Shown: positions 1 through 8,836 of the stretch, one piece after another
How positions within the stretch are numbered: position 1 is the first letter of the stretch
Layout of the letters: every line of letters starts with the position of its first letter
From: Micromonospora coerulea
Lineage (GTDB): Bacteria > Actinomycetota > Actinomycetes > Mycobacteriales > Micromonosporaceae
Assembly (NCBI RefSeq): GCF_016598485.1
Contig: NZ_JAEMUW010000018.1
Span: 62,001-126,000, forward strand
DNA length: 64,000 nucleotides
Direction of reading: 5' to 3'
The notes under the pieces: generated by a model
Database searches by the model: none
Seen by the model: the letters and a program-made list of their open reading frames with translations, nothing else
What the model was told of the DNA's origin: nothing
Made by a program: the position numbers and the translations under genes

Positions 1-4
1 ACGC

Positions 5-424
5 GTGCCACCGGCGCAGCTGGCCCCTCAGCTGCGTGATGCGATCACCCGGTTCAACCGGCGGGTCCGACGGGCCCGACCGGTCGGCGACCTGACGGTC
101 ACCCAGCTCTCCGCGCTCACCAGCCTCAAGCTGGCGGGTGCGCTGACGCCTCGGGAACTGGCCGACATCGAGCGGGTGCAGCCGCCGACGATGACCAAGA
201 TCGTCGCAAAGTTGGAGGAGCGCGGCCTCGTGCAGCGCACCCCCCATCCGACCGACGGTCGGCAGGTCATCCTGGCGGCGACCGCGGGGGGACTTGCGGT
301 GCTCGACCAGTTCGAGCGGGCCCGCAACGAGTGGCTGGCCAGCCGGCTGGCCGCGCTCACCGAGGAGGAACGCGACACGCTGCGGCGGGCCGCGGAGATC
401 CTCCAGCAGCTCGCTCGCGCCTGA
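5..424 (+). CDS. MarR family transcriptional regulator (5' end may lie outside the window)
   Basis: This is a 139-residue winged-helix regulator of the MarR type. The helix-turn-helix lies around residues 40-75 and is followed by the wing motif with DGRQV near residue 83, which is typical of the family. The C-terminal helix (LTEEERDTLRRAAEIL) is the dimerisation helix. The first in-frame GTG is only 5 bases from the window edge, so the true start may be upstream. It lies 74 bases ahead of an MFS exporter gene on the same strand, and MarR/MFS pairs commonly form a repressor-efflux unit; that pairing is inferred here. The ligand is unknown. Confidence 0.85.
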   Translation: MPPAQLAPQLRDAITRFNRRVRRARPVGDLTVTQLSALTSLKLAGALTPRELADIERVQPPTMTKIVAKLEERGLVQRTPHPTDGRQVILAATAGGLAVLDQFERARNEWLASRLAALTEEERDTLRRAAEILQQLARA

Positions 425-498
425 GGCCGCCCGCGTCGTGCGGTCCGCCCCGTCCATGGTGGATGAGGCGTACCCGAACGCGAGGAGGCGCACCAAGA

Positions 499-1785
499 GT
501 GCGGTCGAAGCTGAGCACGATGTTCCAGTCCCTACGAGTCCGCAACTACCGACTCTTCGCCACCGGACAGCTGATCAAACTGATCGGCGTCTGGATGATG
601 TTCATCGCCCAGGACTGGCTCGTCCTCGAGCTCTCCCACAACTCCGCGACCGCGCTCGGCGTGGTCACCGCGCTGCAGTTCACCCCCGTACTGCTCCTTA
701 CCCTGCTCTCCGGCCGCCTCGCCGACCGGTACGACAAGCGGATGCTGCTCTTCGTCGCCAACGCCTTCTGGACGGTGCTGGCGCTGGTGATGAGCATCCT
801 GGTGCTCACCGGGCTGGTGCAGCTCTGGCACGTCTTCACGTTCGCCGCCCTGCTGGGCGTGGCCAACGCGGTGGAGACCCCGGTCCGGCAGGCCTTCGTC
901 TCCGAGTTGGTCGGCATGCCGTTGCTGCCCAACGCGCTCTCGCTCAACGCGGCCACCTTCAACTCGGCCCGGATCATCGGCCCCGCCGTCGCCGGCCTGG
1001 CCATCGCCGCCTTCGACGTCGGCCCGGTCTTCTTCTTCACCGCGCTCAGCTCGATCGCCCCGCTGGTCAACGTGGTCCGGATGCGCCCGACCGAGCTGCA
1101 CCGCAAGGACCTGCCGCCGGTCGGCGAACGCGACCAGGCGAAGGTGGTCGACGGGCTGCGCTACGTGTGGCGCCGCGCCGACCTGCTGCTGCCGATGGTG
1201 CTCATGTCGGTGGTCGGCATGACCTTGTTCAACTTCCAGCTCACCCTCGCCGCGCTGGCCAAGACCGTGTTCCACACCGGTGCGGCCTCGTTCGGCCTGT
1301 TCAGCACCGCGCTGGCGACGGGTGCGCTGGTCGGAGCGCTGGCCGGTACCGGGCGGCGCAGCCGTCCGTCGGTCTGGCTGGTGCTCGGCGCGGCGGTCGG
1401 CTGTGCCAGCTTCGGCACCCTGGTCGGGCTCGCCTCGGCGTACTGGCTGGTGGTGGCGCTGCTGATGCCGACCGGGTTCTTCATGGTCTTCTTCGCTCAG
1501 GCGGCCAACCAGCGGGTGCAGCTCGGCGTCGACGCGGCCTTCCGCGGCCGGGTGATGGCGCTGTGGGTGCTGGTGTTCCTGGGCACCAACCCGGTGGGTG
1601 CGCCGATCATCGGCTGGGTGGCCGAGACCTTCGGCGCCGGGGCCAGCATCTGGGTCGGCGGGCTGATCTCGCTGGCCGCCGCGCTGCTCGCGCTCACCTG
1701 GCAGTTGCGCCGCTCCGGCGCCCGGCTCCGGATGCGGGTGCTGCCCCTGCCGCGGTTCTACGTGGTGTCGCCCACCGCCGAGTGA
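499..1785 (+). CDS. MFS transporter (efflux type)
   Basis: This 428-residue major facilitator protein has about 12 hydrophobic segments and the loop 2-3 motif GRLADRYDKR near residues 74-83. It resembles the MFS_3/enterobactin-exporter-like group, which moves small molecules or drugs across the cytoplasmic membrane by proton antiport. I chose the GTG at 499 because GAGGAGG lies at 482-488, ten bases upstream; the longer in-frame extension overlaps the MarR gene and looks non-coding. An ATG at 520 is an alternative. Its position behind the MarR gene suggests MarR-controlled efflux. The substrate cannot be read from the sequence. Confidence 0.87.
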   Translation: MRSKLSTMFQSLRVRNYRLFATGQLIKLIGVWMMFIAQDWLVLELSHNSATALGVVTALQFTPVLLLTLLSGRLADRYDKRMLLFVANAFWTVLALVMSILVLTGLVQLWHVFTFAALLGVANAVETPVRQAFVSELVGMPLLPNALSLNAATFNSARIIGPAVAGLAIAAFDVGPVFFFTALSSIAPLVNVVRMRPTELHRKDLPPVGERDQAKVVDGLRYVWRRADLLLPMVLMSVVGMTLFNFQLTLAALAKTVFHTGAASFGLFSTALATGALVGALAGTGRRSRPSVWLVLGAAVGCASFGTLVGLASAYWLVVALLMPTGFFMVFFAQAANQRVQLGVDAAFRGRVMALWVLVFLGTNPVGAPIIGWVAETFGAGASIWVGGLISLAAALLALTWQLRRSGARLRMRVLPLPRFYVVSPTAE

Positions 1786-1907
1786 CCTCGGGGATTCGCC
1801 CCGGACAGACCGGTTCCCGTTGCGGGTGCCGGTCTTTCCGCATGCATTCGCGTCCGGATACCGGCAATCGGGTGGCGGGCGGTCACGGCGGGGCTTAGCG
1901 TCGATGC

Positions 1908-2417
1908 GTGGGAGTAGGGCGGGGTCTGCTGCTGGCGTTGGCGATTCTCGCCGTCTGCTGCCTGCCGGCCGCGTTCGCGCTGATCTTCTGCGCCGACGAG
2001 ATCATCGATCGGGTGGCCTGCCGGTGGGCCGAGTGGCGGGAGCAGCGGCGCGAGCGGCGCACCATCGCCCGGCTGGACCGGGCCATCGAGGCGGACGCGC
2101 TCACCCGCGACATCGACCTCACCGGGTTCGACCGGGCCGGCCGGCGCCCGCTGGAACAGCTCGCCGCCGACCTGCGCCGGCTCGGCGGTCACCGGCTCGC
2201 CGCCGCCGACCGCTCGGTGGTCTGGCACGGCGCGGTCATCGATGCGTACGACGAACGGCTGCGGGCCGCCTGCGGGGCGCTGGGCATTCCCGAGCACCTG
2301 GCCGAGCTGGACGGCGTGGACCGGGAGATCGAGCGGGTCCGGGTGGAAGGGCTGCTGCACGCCGCCGGCATCGCCCTGCCCACCGCGCGGCCCGGCGACC
2401 GGCAGCGGCACCGCTGA
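1908..2417 (+). CDS. Hypothetical membrane-anchored protein
   Basis: This 169-residue protein has one N-terminal hydrophobic segment (about residues 5-28) followed by an Arg/Glu-rich, mostly helical cytoplasmic part. I recognise no family. A TAGCGT -10 hexamer at 1896-1901 ends six bases before the GTG, so the mRNA is probably leaderless; this supports the start. It ends three bases before the next gene, so the two are likely cotranscribed. G/C-rich third positions and the clean promoter argue that it is real. Function unknown. Confidence 0.7.
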   Translation: MGVGRGLLLALAILAVCCLPAAFALIFCADEIIDRVACRWAEWREQRRERRTIARLDRAIEADALTRDIDLTGFDRAGRRPLEQLAADLRRLGGHRLAAADRSVVWHGAVIDAYDERLRAACGALGIPEHLAELDGVDREIERVRVEGLLHAAGIALPTARPGDRQRHR

Positions 2418-2420
2418 ACG

Positions 2421-2999
2421 GTGCGACTCTTCGTCGCGGTCTATCCGCCCCGGCTGGCGGTCGACGACCTGACCGCCCAGGTGGCCCGGCTCCGGGTGGG
2501 CGCCGCCTCCGTCGCCGGGATCAACGTCCGGCTGGCCGACCCGGCCCACGCCCACCTCACCCTCGCCTTCCTCGGTGACGTCGAGGAGGGGCGGCTGGTG
2601 GAGGTGGAGAGCGCGCTCGGCCTGGCCGCCGAGACGTTCCGGGACGGGCGGGACAGCTCCCCCCGGCTCCGCCTCGGTGGCGGAGGCAGCTTCGGGCGGG
2701 GCCGGTTCACGGTGCTCTGGGTGGACGTCCAGGGTGATGTCTTGGCGCTGGCGACGCTGGCCCGGCTGATCCGGTTCGGACTGCGTCGGGCCCGGTTGCC
2801 GCACGACGAGAAGCCGTTCCGGGCGCACCTGACCGTCGCCCGCCCCGGCGACCGGATCGACCGCGCCGATGTCCTCGCCGACCGGGAGGCCCTGCACGAC
2901 TACCTCGGCCCGGAGTGGCCGGCCGCCGAGCTGGTCCTGGTCCGCAGCCACCCGGGCCCCCACCCCACCTACCACCGCCTCGCCGCCTGGCCCCTCTAA
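2421..2999 (+). CDS. thpR: RNA 2',3'-cyclic phosphodiesterase (2'-5' RNA ligase family)
   Basis: This 192-residue protein belongs to the 2H phosphoesterase superfamily. The two catalytic HxT motifs are visible as HLT at residues 45-47 and HLT at 136-138, spaced as in ThpR/LigT proteins. The family hydrolyses 2',3'-cyclic phosphate ends of RNA to 2'-phosphate and can ligate tRNA halves in vitro. Length matches the family. The GTG start lies three bases after the preceding stop, which suggests translational coupling. A C-terminal His-rich tail (PGPHPTYHRLAAWPL) is also typical. Confidence 0.9.
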   Translation: MRLFVAVYPPRLAVDDLTAQVARLRVGAASVAGINVRLADPAHAHLTLAFLGDVEEGRLVEVESALGLAAETFRDGRDSSPRLRLGGGGSFGRGRFTVLWVDVQGDVLALATLARLIRFGLRRARLPHDEKPFRAHLTVARPGDRIDRADVLADREALHDYLGPEWPAAELVLVRSHPGPHPTYHRLAAWPL

Positions 3000-3036
3000 C
3001 CACCCACCCCACCCCGGGGCTCCCTGCCCTCCCAAC

Positions 3037-3112
3037 GCGCGATCTTGCAGTTAGGGCCCGGGCAAAAAGGGCAAATGACGCGAATCAGGGGCACAAAACT
3101 GCAAGATCGGCG
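3037..3112. repeat. Interrupted inverted repeat between convergent genes
   Basis: A perfect 12-bp arm GATCTTGCAGTT (3041-3052) is repeated in inverse at 3097-3108, separated by 44 bases that are A-rich for this genome. GCGC-containing flanks extend the symmetry imperfectly. It sits between the converging thpR and aldo/keto reductase genes, so it could work as a bidirectional terminator. It could also be one copy of a dispersed intergenic palindromic element; I believe similar sequences recur in Micromonospora genomes but cannot search. Confidence 0.6.
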
Positions 3113-3144
3113 CGGCGTGGGGGTGGGGGGACGGGGAGGGAGGG

Positions 3145-4131
3145 TTACCAGGCCCAGGCTTCGGGGCCGGGGCCGCCGTTGCCGATCGGGGGGAAGAGGT
3201 CGTCGAGGCGCTTCTGGGGCGCCTCGTCGAGGTCTACGGTCAGGGCACCTAGGCTGCGGTCGAGCTGGTCCAGGGTGCGGGGGCCGATGATCGGGGCGGT
3301 GACTCCGGGGCGGGAGAGCAGCCAGGCCAGCGCGACGTCGGCCGGGTCGTGGCCGAGGTCGGCGCAGAGCTTCTCGTACGCCTCGATGGTGGGCCGGTGC
3401 TCGGCGAGCGCGTCGGCGGCCCGGCCGCTGGTGCCCCGCGCGGCGCCGCCCTCGGCCATCTTCCGCAGCACCCCGGCGAGCAGCCCGCCGTGCAGCGGCG
3501 ACCAGGGAATGATGCCCAGCCCGTAGTGCTGCGCGGCGGGAATCACCTCCAGCTCGACGTGCCGGGTCATCAGGTTGTAGATGGACTGCTCGGAAACGAG
3601 GCCGAGGAAGTTGCGCCGGCCCGCCGCCGCCTGCGCCTGCGCGATGTGCCAACCGGCGAAGTTGGACGATCCAACGTAGAGGACCTTGCCCTGGGCGACC
3701 AGGGTCTCCATCGCCTGCCAGATCTCCTCCCACGGTGTGGTTCGGGAGACGTGGTGCATCTGGTATAGGTCGATGGTGTCGGTCTGCAACCGGCGTAGCG
3801 ACTCCTCGCAGGCCCGGATGATGTGCCGGGCGCTCAGGCCCTGGTCGTTGGGCCAGTCGCCCATCTTGCCGTAGACCTTGGTGGCCAGCACGACCTTGTC
3901 GCGACGGCCGCCGCCCTGGGCGAACCAGCGGCCGATGATCTGCTCGGTGACGCCCTCACCGAGCTGCCAGCCGTAGACGTTCGCGGTGTCGAAGAAGTTG
4001 ATCCCGTGTTCCAGCGCCCGGTCCATGATGGCGAAGCTGTCCGGCTCACTGGTCTGCGGCCCGAAGTTCATGGTGCCGAGGCAGAGCCGGCTCACCGAGA
4101 GACCGGTGCGTCCTAGGTTTGTGTACTCCAT
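3145..4131 (-). CDS. Aldo/keto reductase
   Basis: This 328-residue protein has an NADPH-dependent (beta/alpha)8-barrel aldo/keto reductase sequence. The catalytic tetrad is recognisable as D48, Y53, K85 and H126 (FDTANVYG, ATKVYG, YQMHHV). It resembles the YajO/Kv-beta-like group by length and by the LGRTGLSVSRLCLGTMNFG opening. It probably reduces small aldehydes or ketones in the cytosol; the substrate is not evident. The ATG at 4131 has AGGGTGG upstream. It converges with thpR and is followed upstream by sepH in the same orientation. Confidence 0.9.
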   Translation of the reverse strand: MEYTNLGRTGLSVSRLCLGTMNFGPQTSEPDSFAIMDRALEHGINFFDTANVYGWQLGEGVTEQIIGRWFAQGGGRRDKVVLATKVYGKMGDWPNDQGLSARHIIRACEESLRRLQTDTIDLYQMHHVSRTTPWEEIWQAMETLVAQGKVLYVGSSNFAGWHIAQAQAAAGRRNFLGLVSEQSIYNLMTRHVELEVIPAAQHYGLGIIPWSPLHGGLLAGVLRKMAEGGAARGTSGRAADALAEHRPTIEAYEKLCADLGHDPADVALAWLLSRPGVTAPIIGPRTLDQLDRSLGALTVDLDEAPQKRLDDLFPPIGNGGPGPEAWAW

Positions 4132-4190
4132 CGGTCCACCCTGGCACGCGCGGACTTAGAGTGCCTCGCGCTGCCAGGGTGACCGCTGGA

Positions 4191-5264
4191 TCAGGATGAC
4201 TCGCGGGCCGCCGGGCCGCTGCCGAAGAGCACGTCGTCCCAGCTCGGCAGCCGCTTGCGTGGCTTGCCCGAGGCGTCCGTCGACTCGGTGCCGCCAGCGG
4301 CCGCCGCCGCGCCCGTGCGTCGGGGCCGCAGCACCGCCAGCGACGGTACGGCCGGGACCTCCTTCGGCGCGTCCGAGTCGTCGTCGAACGCCGAACCCTG
4401 GCCGCCGCCGAGCAGCGCCGCCGCGCCGCCGCCGACTGCCCGCTGCCGGGGCGCGTCCTGAGCGGCCGGTGAACGGGGGTCGAGCCCGCGCCCGGAGGTG
4501 CCGCCGAGCGGCCGGTCCAGCGAGGCGAGCAGCGCGTCCCGCCCGGCCCGGATCGGGTCCCGACCCGGACGGGCGTGCTCGGCGGCTGCCGGCAGGCCGT
4601 GCCCGCCGCGGCTGGGCTCGCCGCGCGACGGGCCGGGCAGCGCGTGGCCGCCCCGCTCGGCCGCCGGCTCCTGGCCGAGGATCGGGGTGGGGCGCTCGGC
4701 GCACAGGTACTGCGCCATGTCGTCGTGCGGCGTGACGTTCTGCCGGAGCTTGTCGAGATCCCAGACCGCCTGCGCGGTGGCCTTGCCCGACGGCCAGGTG
4801 GCGATGATCCGCCAGGTGCCGTCGTCGCGCCGGTACGCGTCCCAGGAGATCTTCTCGGTGTCGATGCCGTGCTGGGCCAGCCGGCCGTTGACCACCTCGG
4901 CCAGCGGGGTCGGCTTCTCCGCGCCCTTCAGCCGGGTGCGGCGGGCGTGCTGGGCGAGCATGGCCCGCTCCTGGAGCACCGGGCCGGCATAGCGCAGGAC
5001 GCGGTCGACCGGCACGCCGGCGATCCGGGCGACGTCCTCAGCGGACTCACCGGAGCGGATCTTGGCCTGGATGTCCCGCGGAGAGAGCGACGGCATCGGG
5101 TCGGCGGCGGTCGGCACCACCGCGAGGGGGGCCGCACCGGGCTCGGCGTGCAGCGCCGAGGCGATGCGTTCGTCGATGGGGAGGGCGAGCAGGCGCCCGA
5201 CCTCGTCGGCGAGCACCAGAGCCTGGCCGTCCTCGGAGAGGGCGACGAAGCGTACTGGGCGCAT
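4191..5264 (-). CDS. sepH: Septation protein SepH (DUF3071)
   Basis: This 357-residue protein opens with MRPVRFVALSEDGQALVLAD, the conserved start of the DUF3071/SepH family. A helix-turn-helix-like motif (SPRDIQAKIRSGESAEDVAR) lies near residues 61-80. The C-terminal half, from about residue 195, is low-complexity, rich in Pro, Arg and Gly, and probably disordered, ending in a short conserved segment (KPRKRLPSWDDVLFG). SepH binds FtsZ and stimulates Z-ring assembly in Streptomyces and mycobacteria, so it likely acts at the division septum. The ATG has GGAGG about nine bases upstream. Confidence 0.92.
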   Translation of the reverse strand: MRPVRFVALSEDGQALVLADEVGRLLALPIDERIASALHAEPGAAPLAVVPTAADPMPSLSPRDIQAKIRSGESAEDVARIAGVPVDRVLRYAGPVLQERAMLAQHARRTRLKGAEKPTPLAEVVNGRLAQHGIDTEKISWDAYRRDDGTWRIIATWPSGKATAQAVWDLDKLRQNVTPHDDMAQYLCAERPTPILGQEPAAERGGHALPGPSRGEPSRGGHGLPAAAEHARPGRDPIRAGRDALLASLDRPLGGTSGRGLDPRSPAAQDAPRQRAVGGGAAALLGGGQGSAFDDDSDAPKEVPAVPSLAVLRPRRTGAAAAAGGTESTDASGKPRKRLPSWDDVLFGSGPAARESS

Positions 5265-5453
5265 GGCGTTGCCTCCGTCCCGCTTCGCTGGCCGTCACGC
5301 CACGAGCCGGCCACCCGGGCGTCTCGAACCACCGTACGCTCATCTACCCGGAGGTGGGGGATGCGACACCCCGGCATGTCGCGACTGAGCTGGGGCGATG
5401 ATCACGGTGGGTGGTCGCAGGAGCCCCGGCGGCCACCCACCGTGACGGCGTCG

Positions 5454-6581
5454 TCAGAGTCGCTCGACCACGTAGTCGATGGAGGCGGTCAGCGCCTCCA
5501 CGTCGGCCGGCTCGACGGCCGGGAAGAGCGCGACCCGGAGCTGGTTGCGCCCCAGCTTCCGGTACGGCTCGGTGTCGACGATGCCGTTGGCGCGCAGCGC
5601 CCTGGCGATCGCCGAGGCGTCCACCTCGTCGGCGAAGTCGATGGTGGCGACCACGTTGGAGCGCAGCGCCGGGTCGGCCACGAACGGGGTGGCCACCGCG
5701 GAACGCTCGGCCCAGCCGTACACGATGCCGGCGCTCTCCGCGGTCCGCTTGGCCGCCCAGGACAGGCCGCCCTGCCCGTTCATCCAGTCGGTCTGCTCGG
5801 CCGCCAGGAAGATGGTGGCCAGCGCGGGCGTGTTGTACGTCTGCTCCAGCCGCGAGTTGTCGATCGCGGTGACCAGGTCCAGGAAGGCCGGGATGTAGCG
5901 GCCGGAGGACTTGATCTCGGCCGCCCGGGCCAGCGCGGCCGGCGACATCAGGGCCAGCCAGAGGCCGCCGTCCGAGCCGAAGCACTTCTGCGGGGCGAAG
6001 TAGTAGACGTCGGTCTCGCCGACGTTGACGTCCAGGCCGCCGGCCCCGGAGGTGGCGTCGACCAGCAGCAGGGAACCCTCGTCGGCGCCGGCCACCCGGC
6101 TGATCGGCACGGCCACGCCGGTGGAGGTCTCGTTGTGCGGGGTGGCGTAGACGTCCACCCCGGCCTCGGCGACCAGGGTCGGCGCGGTGCCCGGCTCGGC
6201 CTTGCGGACGGTCGGCTCGCCCAGGAACGGCGCATCGGAGACCGACTTGGCGAACTTGGCGCCGAACTCGCCGAAGCTGGCGAACTGGGCCCGGTCGCGG
6301 ACCAGGCCGAAGGTGGCGACCTCCCAGAACGCGGTGGTGCCGCCGTTGCCGATCACCACCTCGTAACCCTCGGGAAGGGCGAAGAACTCGGCGATGCCGC
6401 GGCGGAGCCGGGCCACCTGGTCGCGGACGGTCTTCTGCCGGTGCGAGGTGCCCAGGTAGCTGGTGGCCACGTCGGCAAGAGCGGAGACCGCCGCCGGGCG
6501 GACCTTGGACGGCCCGCAGCCGAACCGCCCGTCGGCGGGCTTGATGTCGTCGGGAATCCGGATGATCGGTGCGTCAGCCAC
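5454..6581 (-). CDS. serC: Phosphoserine transaminase
   Basis: This is a 375-residue class V aminotransferase of the actinobacterial SerC type. It converts 3-phosphohydroxypyruvate and glutamate to phosphoserine in serine biosynthesis. The GCGPSKVRP segment near residue 21 and the PLP-binding lysine K199 (FAPQKCFGSDGG) are visible. I trimmed the start to GTG 6581 (protein begins MADAPIIRIPDD), which has GGAAGGA upstream; the longer in-frame extension is Arg/Pro-rich and non-coding in character. It is followed on the same strand's upstream side by the citrate synthase gene. Confidence 0.93.
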   Translation of the reverse strand: MADAPIIRIPDDIKPADGRFGCGPSKVRPAAVSALADVATSYLGTSHRQKTVRDQVARLRRGIAEFFALPEGYEVVIGNGGTTAFWEVATFGLVRDRAQFASFGEFGAKFAKSVSDAPFLGEPTVRKAEPGTAPTLVAEAGVDVYATPHNETSTGVAVPISRVAGADEGSLLLVDATSGAGGLDVNVGETDVYYFAPQKCFGSDGGLWLALMSPAALARAAEIKSSGRYIPAFLDLVTAIDNSRLEQTYNTPALATIFLAAEQTDWMNGQGGLSWAAKRTAESAGIVYGWAERSAVATPFVADPALRSNVVATIDFADEVDASAIARALRANGIVDTEPYRKLGRNQLRVALFPAVEPADVEALTASIDYVVERL

Positions 6582-6780
6582 GGTGGTCGAGATCCTTCCG
6601 CAGGGGCGAGGGCGGGCCCGTTCAGCGGACACGGATCGACGGCCGACATGCGCGGGGCGCGGCGCGACCGGGATCCGGCCCGGTCCGGCGACACTGCCGG
6701 CCTTCATCCTCGCACCCTGGCCGGTCCGGTCGACGGCTGGTCCCGCGGGCTGGGGTGAGGCGTGCGCCACAGGAACGCGG

Positions 6781-6812
6781 GAAGGGCCCCGTCCGTGCGG
6801 ACGGGGCCCTTC
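6781..6812 (-). terminator. Rho-independent-type hairpin after citrate synthase gene
   Basis: GAAGGGCCCCGTCCG and its exact inverse flank a two-base centre, giving a stem of about 14 bp with a short loop. It lies 15 bases past the citrate synthase stop on the minus strand. Actinobacterial terminators often lack the U tract, as here. Confidence 0.75.
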
Positions 6813-6826
6813 GGCGGGTACGCGGA

Positions 6827-7933
6827 TCAGACGCCGTGCGGGATGGCGTTCCAACCCTCGACCTGCTGCGGCTTGCGGGTGCCCGGGCCGACGTAGCGGG
6901 CCGACGGGCGGACCAGCCGCTGGAGCTTCTTCTGCTCCAGGATGTGCGCGGACCAGCCGCCCATCCGGGCGCAGGTGAACATCGAGGTGAACATGTGCGC
7001 CGGCACCTCGGCGAAGTCCAGCACCACGGCCGACCAGAACTCGACGTTGGTGGCGAGCACCCGGTCGGGGCGGCGGGCCTGGAGCTCGGCCAGGGCGGCC
7101 TTCTCCAGCGCCTCGGCGACCTCGAAGCGGGGGGCGCCCAGCTCCTTGGCGGTGCGGCGCAGCACGCGGGCGCGCGGGTCCTCGGCCCGGTAGACCCGGT
7201 GGCCGAAGCCCATCAGCCGCTCGCCGCGGTCGAGGACGCCCTTGACGTACCCCTCGGCGTCGCCGCTGCGCTCGACGGCCTCCAGCATGGTGAGCACCCG
7301 GGACGGCGCCCCGCCGTGCAGCGGGCCGGAGAGGGCGCCGATGCCGGAGGAGATGCAGGCCGCGGCGTCGGCGCCGGTGGAGGCGACGATCCGGGCGGTG
7401 AAGGTGGAGGCGTTCAGGCCGTGCTCGGCGGCCGAGATGAAGTACGCGTCGACGGCCTTGACGTGCCGCGGGTCGGGCTCACCCCGCCAGCGCTTCATGA
7501 ACCGCTCGACGATGGTCTCCGCCTTGTCGATCTCCTTCTGCGGCACCGCCGGCAGGCCGAGGCCGCGGGCGGACTGGGCGACGAAGGAGAGCGCGGTGAC
7601 CGAGACCCGGGCCAGGTCCTCGCGGGCCTGCTCCTCGGAGATGTCGAGCAGCTGGCTGAGCCCCCAGTACGGGGCCAGCATGGCGACCGCGGACTGCACG
7701 TCGACCCGGATGTCGCCGGAGTGCACCGGCACCGGGAACGGCTCGGCCGGCGGCAGGCCCGGGCCGAAGCGCCCGTCGACCAGCAGCGCCCAGACGTTGC
7801 CGAAGGAGACCTGGCCGATCAGATCCTCGATGTCGACGCCGCGATAGCGCAGCGCGCCGCCCTCCCGGTCCGGTTCGGCGATCTCGGTCTCGAAGGCTAC
7901 GACGCCCTCCAGGCCCGGTTTGAAGTCGGACAT
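6827..7933 (-). CDS. citA: Citrate synthase 2
   Basis: This 368-residue protein is a citrate synthase of the shorter type annotated as citrate synthase 2 in actinobacteria. It condenses acetyl-CoA with oxaloacetate at the entry of the TCA cycle. Conserved active-site segments are visible: AEHGLNAST, GPLHGGA and GFGHRVYR, which carry the substrate and catalytic histidines. Length is typical. The ATG at 7933 has AGGAGA upstream. It is divergent from pdxH, with about 240 bases between them holding both promoters. Confidence 0.93.
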   Translation of the reverse strand: MSDFKPGLEGVVAFETEIAEPDREGGALRYRGVDIEDLIGQVSFGNVWALLVDGRFGPGLPPAEPFPVPVHSGDIRVDVQSAVAMLAPYWGLSQLLDISEEQAREDLARVSVTALSFVAQSARGLGLPAVPQKEIDKAETIVERFMKRWRGEPDPRHVKAVDAYFISAAEHGLNASTFTARIVASTGADAAACISSGIGALSGPLHGGAPSRVLTMLEAVERSGDAEGYVKGVLDRGERLMGFGHRVYRAEDPRARVLRRTAKELGAPRFEVAEALEKAALAELQARRPDRVLATNVEFWSAVVLDFAEVPAHMFTSMFTCARMGGWSAHILEQKKLQRLVRPSARYVGPGTRKPQQVEGWNAIPHGV

Positions 7934-8176
7934 GTCGTCTCCTGGCTTCCGGCTCGGTGCGCCCGAGCGGGCCGATCAGGCCCCGCACCTTAGGCGACCC
8001 TCAGGGATGTGTTCGTGACATCTTGCCTGCTGGGTAACCGAGTGCGCGACCCGCTGCGACTGTGCCGCACGCGACATCCCCGGCGGTGGACAAGCTCGCG
8101 CGCTCGGCCAGACTGGGCAATGGGCTCTGGCCAGCGTCTCAGGGACGCGGCCGGCCCGGCGAGGGGGACGAGGAAC

Positions 8177-8836
8177 GTGACGGGCGACACAGCGGCTCCG
8201 GCGGCCATGCGTAACGAGTACACCGCCGACCAGGGCCTTTCCGAGGCCGACCTGGCGCCGGACTGGCACCGCCAGTTCGACCGCTGGTTCGCCGACGCGG
8301 TGGCGTACCCGCTTCCCGAGCCGAACGCCATGGTCGTCGGCACCGCCGACGCCACCGGGCGCCCCAGCGGCCGGACCGTCCTGCTCAAGGGGTACGACCC
8401 CGAGGGCTTCGTCTTCTACACCAACTACGGCTCGCGCAAGGGCGCCGAGGCGACCGCCAACCCGTGGGTCAGCCTGGTCTTCCCCTGGTTCGCGATGCAG
8501 CGCCAGGTGGTCGTCGCCGGGCGGGTGGAGCGGGTCGACCGGGCCGAGACCGAGGCGTACTTCGCCAGCCGCCCGCGCGGCTCCCAGCTCGGGGCCTGGG
8601 CGAGCACCCAGTCCCGGGTGATCCCGGACCGGACGGCGCTGGACGCCGCGTACGAGGCGGTGGCCGAGCGCTTCGCCGACGTCGAGCGGATACCGCCGCC
8701 GCCGCACTGGGGTGGCCTGCGGGTCCGCCCCGAGTCGGTGGAGTTCTGGCAGGGCCGGGCCAGTCGGCTGCACGACCGGTTGCGGTTCCGGCGTACCGAG
8801 GCGGGCGACTGGGTCATTGAGCGGCTGGCGCCGTGA
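8177..8836 (+). CDS. pdxH: Pyridoxamine 5'-phosphate oxidase
   Basis: This 219-residue FMN enzyme oxidises pyridoxine or pyridoxamine 5'-phosphate to pyridoxal 5'-phosphate. The FMN-binding stretch RTVLLKGYDPEGFVFYTNY (residues 57-75) and the C-terminal ending (RLHDRLRFRR...W.IERLAP) are diagnostic. I chose GTG 8177 with GAGGGGG at 8161-8167; an ATG at 8207 (MRNEYTADQG) is an alternative because homologues often start near there. The stop overlaps the GTG of the next MFS gene by four bases, so the two are translationally coupled. Confidence 0.92.
   Translation: MTGDTAAPAAMRNEYTADQGLSEADLAPDWHRQFDRWFADAVAYPLPEPNAMVVGTADATGRPSGRTVLLKGYDPEGFVFYTNYGSRKGAEATANPWVSLVFPWFAMQRQVVVAGRVERVDRAETEAYFASRPRGSQLGAWASTQSRVIPDRTALDAAYEAVAERFADVERIPPPPHWGGLRVRPESVEFWQGRASRLHDRLRFRRTEAGDWVIERLAP

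Noticed and set aside
4575..6758. 727-residue open frame on the plus strand
   Set aside because: Antisense to sepH and serC, both of which are clear family members.
5454..6854. Full 466-residue version of SerC
   Set aside because: The first 91 residues are Arg/Pro-rich, unlike SerC, and cross the terminator of the citrate synthase gene; GTG 6581 has a ribosome-binding site.
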